Shown here: piece by piece, positions 4,597 through 7,058 of the stretch
Layout of the letters: each line of letters starts with the position of its first letter
Numbering within the stretch: position 1 is the stretch's first letter
Origin: JBGTIS01 sp041745535
Lineage (GTDB): Bacteria; Bacteroidota; Bacteroidia; Cytophagales; Cyclobacteriaceae
DNA length: 7,058 bases
Direction: 5' to 3'
NCBI GenBank assembly: GCA_041745535.1
Contig: JBGTIS010000203.1
Coordinates: forward strand, 1 to 7,058
Program-made: the position numbers and the translations under genes
Notes under the pieces: model-generated
What the model saw: only the letters and a program-made list of their open reading frames with translations
What the model was told of the DNA's origin: nothing
Database searches by the model: none

Positions 4597-7058
4597 ATGG
4601 AAGAAAACTCATTATTCTGGCTTGCGCGGTTTTTTGGCAGATTACATCCGCTTTTGGTTCATTTTCCTATCGGACTGCTGGTGGTCGGGCTGTTGTTGGA
4701 GTTATTAACGCTCCGTGGCAAACGCTCCGGACTCAGGGAAGGCATTAATTGGTTGGTGTACCTGGGCGCGCTCAGTGCGATTCCCACGGCCATTCTGGGC
4801 TTTGTGTTGTACAAGGCAGACGATTATGCCGGCAACCTGGTAGAACTACACCTGAAACTGGGAATACTCACCGCCTTGCTAAGCGTAACAACCGCCTGGC
4901 TCTTATGGCGGCTCCAGAAAAACGGGTATAAGAACTTTGTATATTATCGCGCCTTTCTGATTTTTTCAGTAGCCAGCCTTTCGGTGGCCGGGCACCTGGG
5001 CGCGAATCTTACCCATGGAGAAGATTTTTTAAGCAGCACCTTGCCCTGGAATCAACAGGAAAATGGTGGCGGCAATACCAATGCCCTGCTGGCAGAACTG
5101 GCCGTAGCTACCCAGGCTGAAGACTTTTCCCTCGACCAGCAGGACCGGCTTAACCTGGAGGTACGGGCCATTTTTGCCCACAACTGCTACCAGTGCCACA
5201 GCGACCTGAAACAGAAAGGTGAACTGATTCTGGAAACGGAAGAAGGGGTAATGAAAGGTGGTAAAAACGGGAAAATATTTACCGTAGGCGATGCCAAAAA
5301 CAGTGAAATCATCCGCAGGCTGAAGTTACCCCGCGACGACAAGGAATCCATGCCGGGCAAAGGTAAAGCCCTGAAAAAGGAAGAAATAGAACTGATCAGC
5401 CTGTGGATTGATAACGGCGCACACTGGGCTGACCAAACGCTGAAGGTTTTTCCTGAAGCCCAACTGGCACTTTCCAAGCCTGAACTTCCTGAGCAAGCCG
5501 TGGGCCTCACCCATCCGGTAGACCGGCTGGTGAATAGTTATTTTAATGAGAAAGACCTTGAATGGGAAGAGGTGGTGGATGACAAAACCTTTATCCGCCG
5601 CGCTTACCTGGATATCATCGGTTTGCTGCCCAGCATCGAACAGATTCAGGCCTTTGAGAAAAATCCCGCTGCCGGAAAGCGTGAGCAACTGGTAAACACA
5701 CTTCTGGCCGACGATGCGAATTATACCCAGCACTGGATCAGTTTCTGGAACGACCTGCTACGAAACGATTATTCAGGTACCGGCTTTATTACCGGAGGGC
5801 GGAAACAAATTACCGACTGGCTGTATCATTCCCTGCTGCAAAACAAACCGTATAATAAAATGGTGAGCGAACTTGCCAATCCGGATGAATCGTCCGAAGG
5901 GTTTATCAAAGGCATTGAATGGCGGGGCGTGGTAAACGCCAGTCAGCGTACCGAAATGCAGGCAGCACAGAATATTTCGCAATCGTTGCTAGGGGTAAAC
6001 CTGAAATGCGCGTCCTGCCACAACAGCTTTGTCAGCAACCTGACCCTGGCGCAGTCGTATGGCTTTGCCAACGTGTTTTCCGATTCTACCCTGGAAATCT
6101 ATCGCTGCGACAAGCCCACCGGTAATATGTCGGAAGTAGCTTTTCTCTATCCTGAACTGGGAGAGATTGAGGCGCAGACGGTAAAGGAAAAACTGGAGCA
6201 GCTTTCTGAAATCATGGTTAAACCAGAAAATGGCAGGTTGTATCGTACCATCGTGAACCGGCTCTGGGACCGCCTGATGGGCCGCGGACTGGTAGAACCC
6301 CTGGACGACATGGATCAGACGCCCTGGCACAGCGAATTACTCGACTGGCTGGCTGCCAACCTGATTGACCATAACTATGACCTGAAGCATACGCTGGCTA
6401 CCATTATGACCTCCAAAATCTATCAGTTGCCTACGGTGGAGTATGCCCAGGTTGATCAGCTGAAAACAGGGAATTATGTGTTTACCGGGCCGGTACGGAG
6501 AAGGCTGAGTGCCGAACAGTTTGCCGATGCCGTTAGCCAGGTCATTACCCCGGTTTTTTACACAAAAGCGTACGATCCTGAGCCAACCACCATAGTAAGT
6601 GACTGGATCTGGTACCGTGAAATGGAGGTGGAACGCGACATTTTACCCCGACCGGGCAAACGATACTTCCGGTACAGTTTTGAGGTACCTTCGGGCAAAA
6701 GTATCCGGAAAGCGGAAGCCCTGCTGTCGGTGGACCATGCCTTTACCTTGTATATGAATGGGGAACAGGCCGGTACGGGCAACGATTGGCGCAAAGTACA
6801 GCATTTGAATCTGGACAAACTGGTTCAGCCGGGTACCAATCAGATAGCCATTGAAGGTGAAAATGAAGGCACAGTACCCAATCCTGCCGGATTAATATTT
6901 GCCCTGAGGATTACCTACCAGGACGGCAGTCAGGAACTGATTAATTCCAATGACAAATGGAAAGCCCTGAATGAGCAACCTGATAAAAACTGGCTGCTTC
7001 CTGAATTTGACGACAGCGAATGGGCCGATGTGAAAGTATACCGGGATGCTGAAGTGGA
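4597..7058 (+). CDS. Membrane-anchored PSCyt1-DUF1549-PSD1 cytochrome protein (3' truncated)
   Basis: The frame is open from ATG 4597 to the right edge (820 codons seen). Residues ~19-38, 52-72, 86-105 and 116-136 form four membrane helices resembling DUF2231, with HPLLVHFPIG (H17, H22), H85 and GHLGANLTHG (132-141). Basic residues cluster in loops 1 and 3 (R40, K42, R43, R47; R105, K108, K112), and the 2-3 loop is acidic, giving an N-out, C-out topology that places the rest in the periplasm. PSCyt1 follows (~188-277) with heme site CYQCH (197-201) and likely Met ligand M252 in SMPGKGK before LISLWIDNGAHW. PSCyt2/DUF1549 spans ~306-500 (FIRRAYLDIIGLLPS) and carries a second site, CASCH (471-475). 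PSD1/DUF1553-like sequence runs from GRLYRTIVNRLWDRLMGRGLVEP (546) to RRRLSAEQFADAVSQV (634-649). Residues ~665-815 look like a beta-sandwich (FTLYMNGEQAGTG, PGTNQIAIEGENEG, DDSEWADV). Family known from Planctomycetes and Bacteroidota; probably periplasmic electron transfer, substrate unknown. Such genes are often followed by DUF1501. Confidence 0.92.
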   Translation, partial: MEENSLFWLARFFGRLHPLLVHFPIGLLVVGLLLELLTLRGKRSGLREGINWLVYLGALSAIPTAILGFVLYKADDYAGNLVELHLKLGILTALLSVTTAWLLWRLQKNGYKNFVYYRAFLIFSVASLSVAGHLGANLTHGEDFLSSTLPWNQQENGGGNTNALLAELAVATQAEDFSLDQQDRLNLEVRAIFAHNCYQCHSDLKQKGELILETEEGVMKGGKNGKIFTVGDAKNSEIIRRLKLPRDDKESMPGKGKALKKEEIELISLWIDNGAHWADQTLKVFPEAQLALSKPELPEQAVGLTHPVDRLVNSYFNEKDLEWEEVVDDKTFIRRAYLDIIGLLPSIEQIQAFEKNPAAGKREQLVNTLLADDANYTQHWISFWNDLLRNDYSGTGFITGGRKQITDWLYHSLLQNKPYNKMVSELANPDESSEGFIKGIEWRGVVNASQRTEMQAAQNISQSLLGVNLKCASCHNSFVSNLTLAQSYGFANVFSDSTLEIYRCDKPTGNMSEVAFLYPELGEIEAQTVKEKLEQLSEIMVKPENGRLYRTIVNRLWDRLMGRGLVEPLDDMDQTPWHSELLDWLAANLIDHNYDLKHTLATIMTSKIYQLPTVEYAQVDQLKTGNYVFTGPVRRRLSAEQFADAVSQVITPVFYTKAYDPEPTTIVSDWIWYREMEVERDILPRPGKRYFRYSFEVPSGKSIRKAEALLSVDHAFTLYMNGEQAGTGNDWRKVQHLNLDKLVQPGTNQIAIEGENEGTVPNPAGLIFALRITYQDGSQELINSNDKWKALNEQPDKNWLLPEFDDSEWADVKVYRDAEV

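Noticed and set aside
4372..4708. Frames of 73 codons (minus, 4372-4593) and 72 codons (plus, 4490-4708)
   Set aside because: The first lies in AT-rich divergent intergenic DNA with no family signal; the second runs into the start of the membrane cytochrome gene in another frame.
5326..5733. 135-codon minus-strand frame, and smaller ones at 5187-5510, 5773-5982, 5989-6330 and 6558-6818
   Set aside because: All are antisense to the PSCyt/DUF1549/PSD1 gene, whose domains are continuous through these positions.

Overview
The window looks like a piece of a Bacteroidota chromosome, probably Cytophagales or Chitinophagaceae. The basis is the protein families (a GGRR/WYEL-tailed monoheme cytochrome, a DUF1549/PSD1 membrane cytochrome, secreted serine hydrolases), the lack of Shine-Dalgarno sequences, and moderate GC with AT-rich intergenic DNA. 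The exact genus cannot be read from the sequence.

Layout. (1) 1-390, plus strand: the 3' part of a small exported monoheme cytochrome c that resembles the cytochrome subunit of SorAB-type sulfite dehydrogenases; its 5' end lies outside the window. (2) 405-839, minus strand: an unrecognised membrane-anchored or secreted protein of 144 residues, convergent with the cytochrome and only 14 bp from it. (3) 955-2115, minus: a secreted class 3 (alpha/beta-hydrolase) lipase. (4) 2116-2542: a 427-bp gap with no convincing gene, carrying a four-unit, 11-bp tandem repeat. (5) 2543-4153, minus: an exported serine hydrolase of the class C beta-lactamase/NylB-like family with a twin-arginine signal. (6) 4154-4596: a 443-bp divergent intergenic region, AT-rich in its middle, with a weak candidate promoter for the hydrolase. 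(7) 4597-7058, plus: a large gene open at the right edge. It encodes four membrane helices (DUF2231-like), a PSCyt1 c-heme domain, a PSCyt2/DUF1549 domain with a second CxxCH, a PSD1/DUF1553-type segment, and then a beta-sandwich segment resembling a carbohydrate-binding jelly roll.

How the genes may work together. Both edges carry c-type heme proteins, so periplasmic electron transfer is one theme; the middle three genes encode exported proteins, two of them serine hydrolases. Nothing seen joins these into one pathway. The minus-strand genes are separated by 115 and 427 bp, which does not look like a tight operon. No RNA genes, CRISPR arrays, transposases or insertion-sequence ends were seen. 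The two points most worth following are the architecture of the large heme protein and the 11-bp repeat array.
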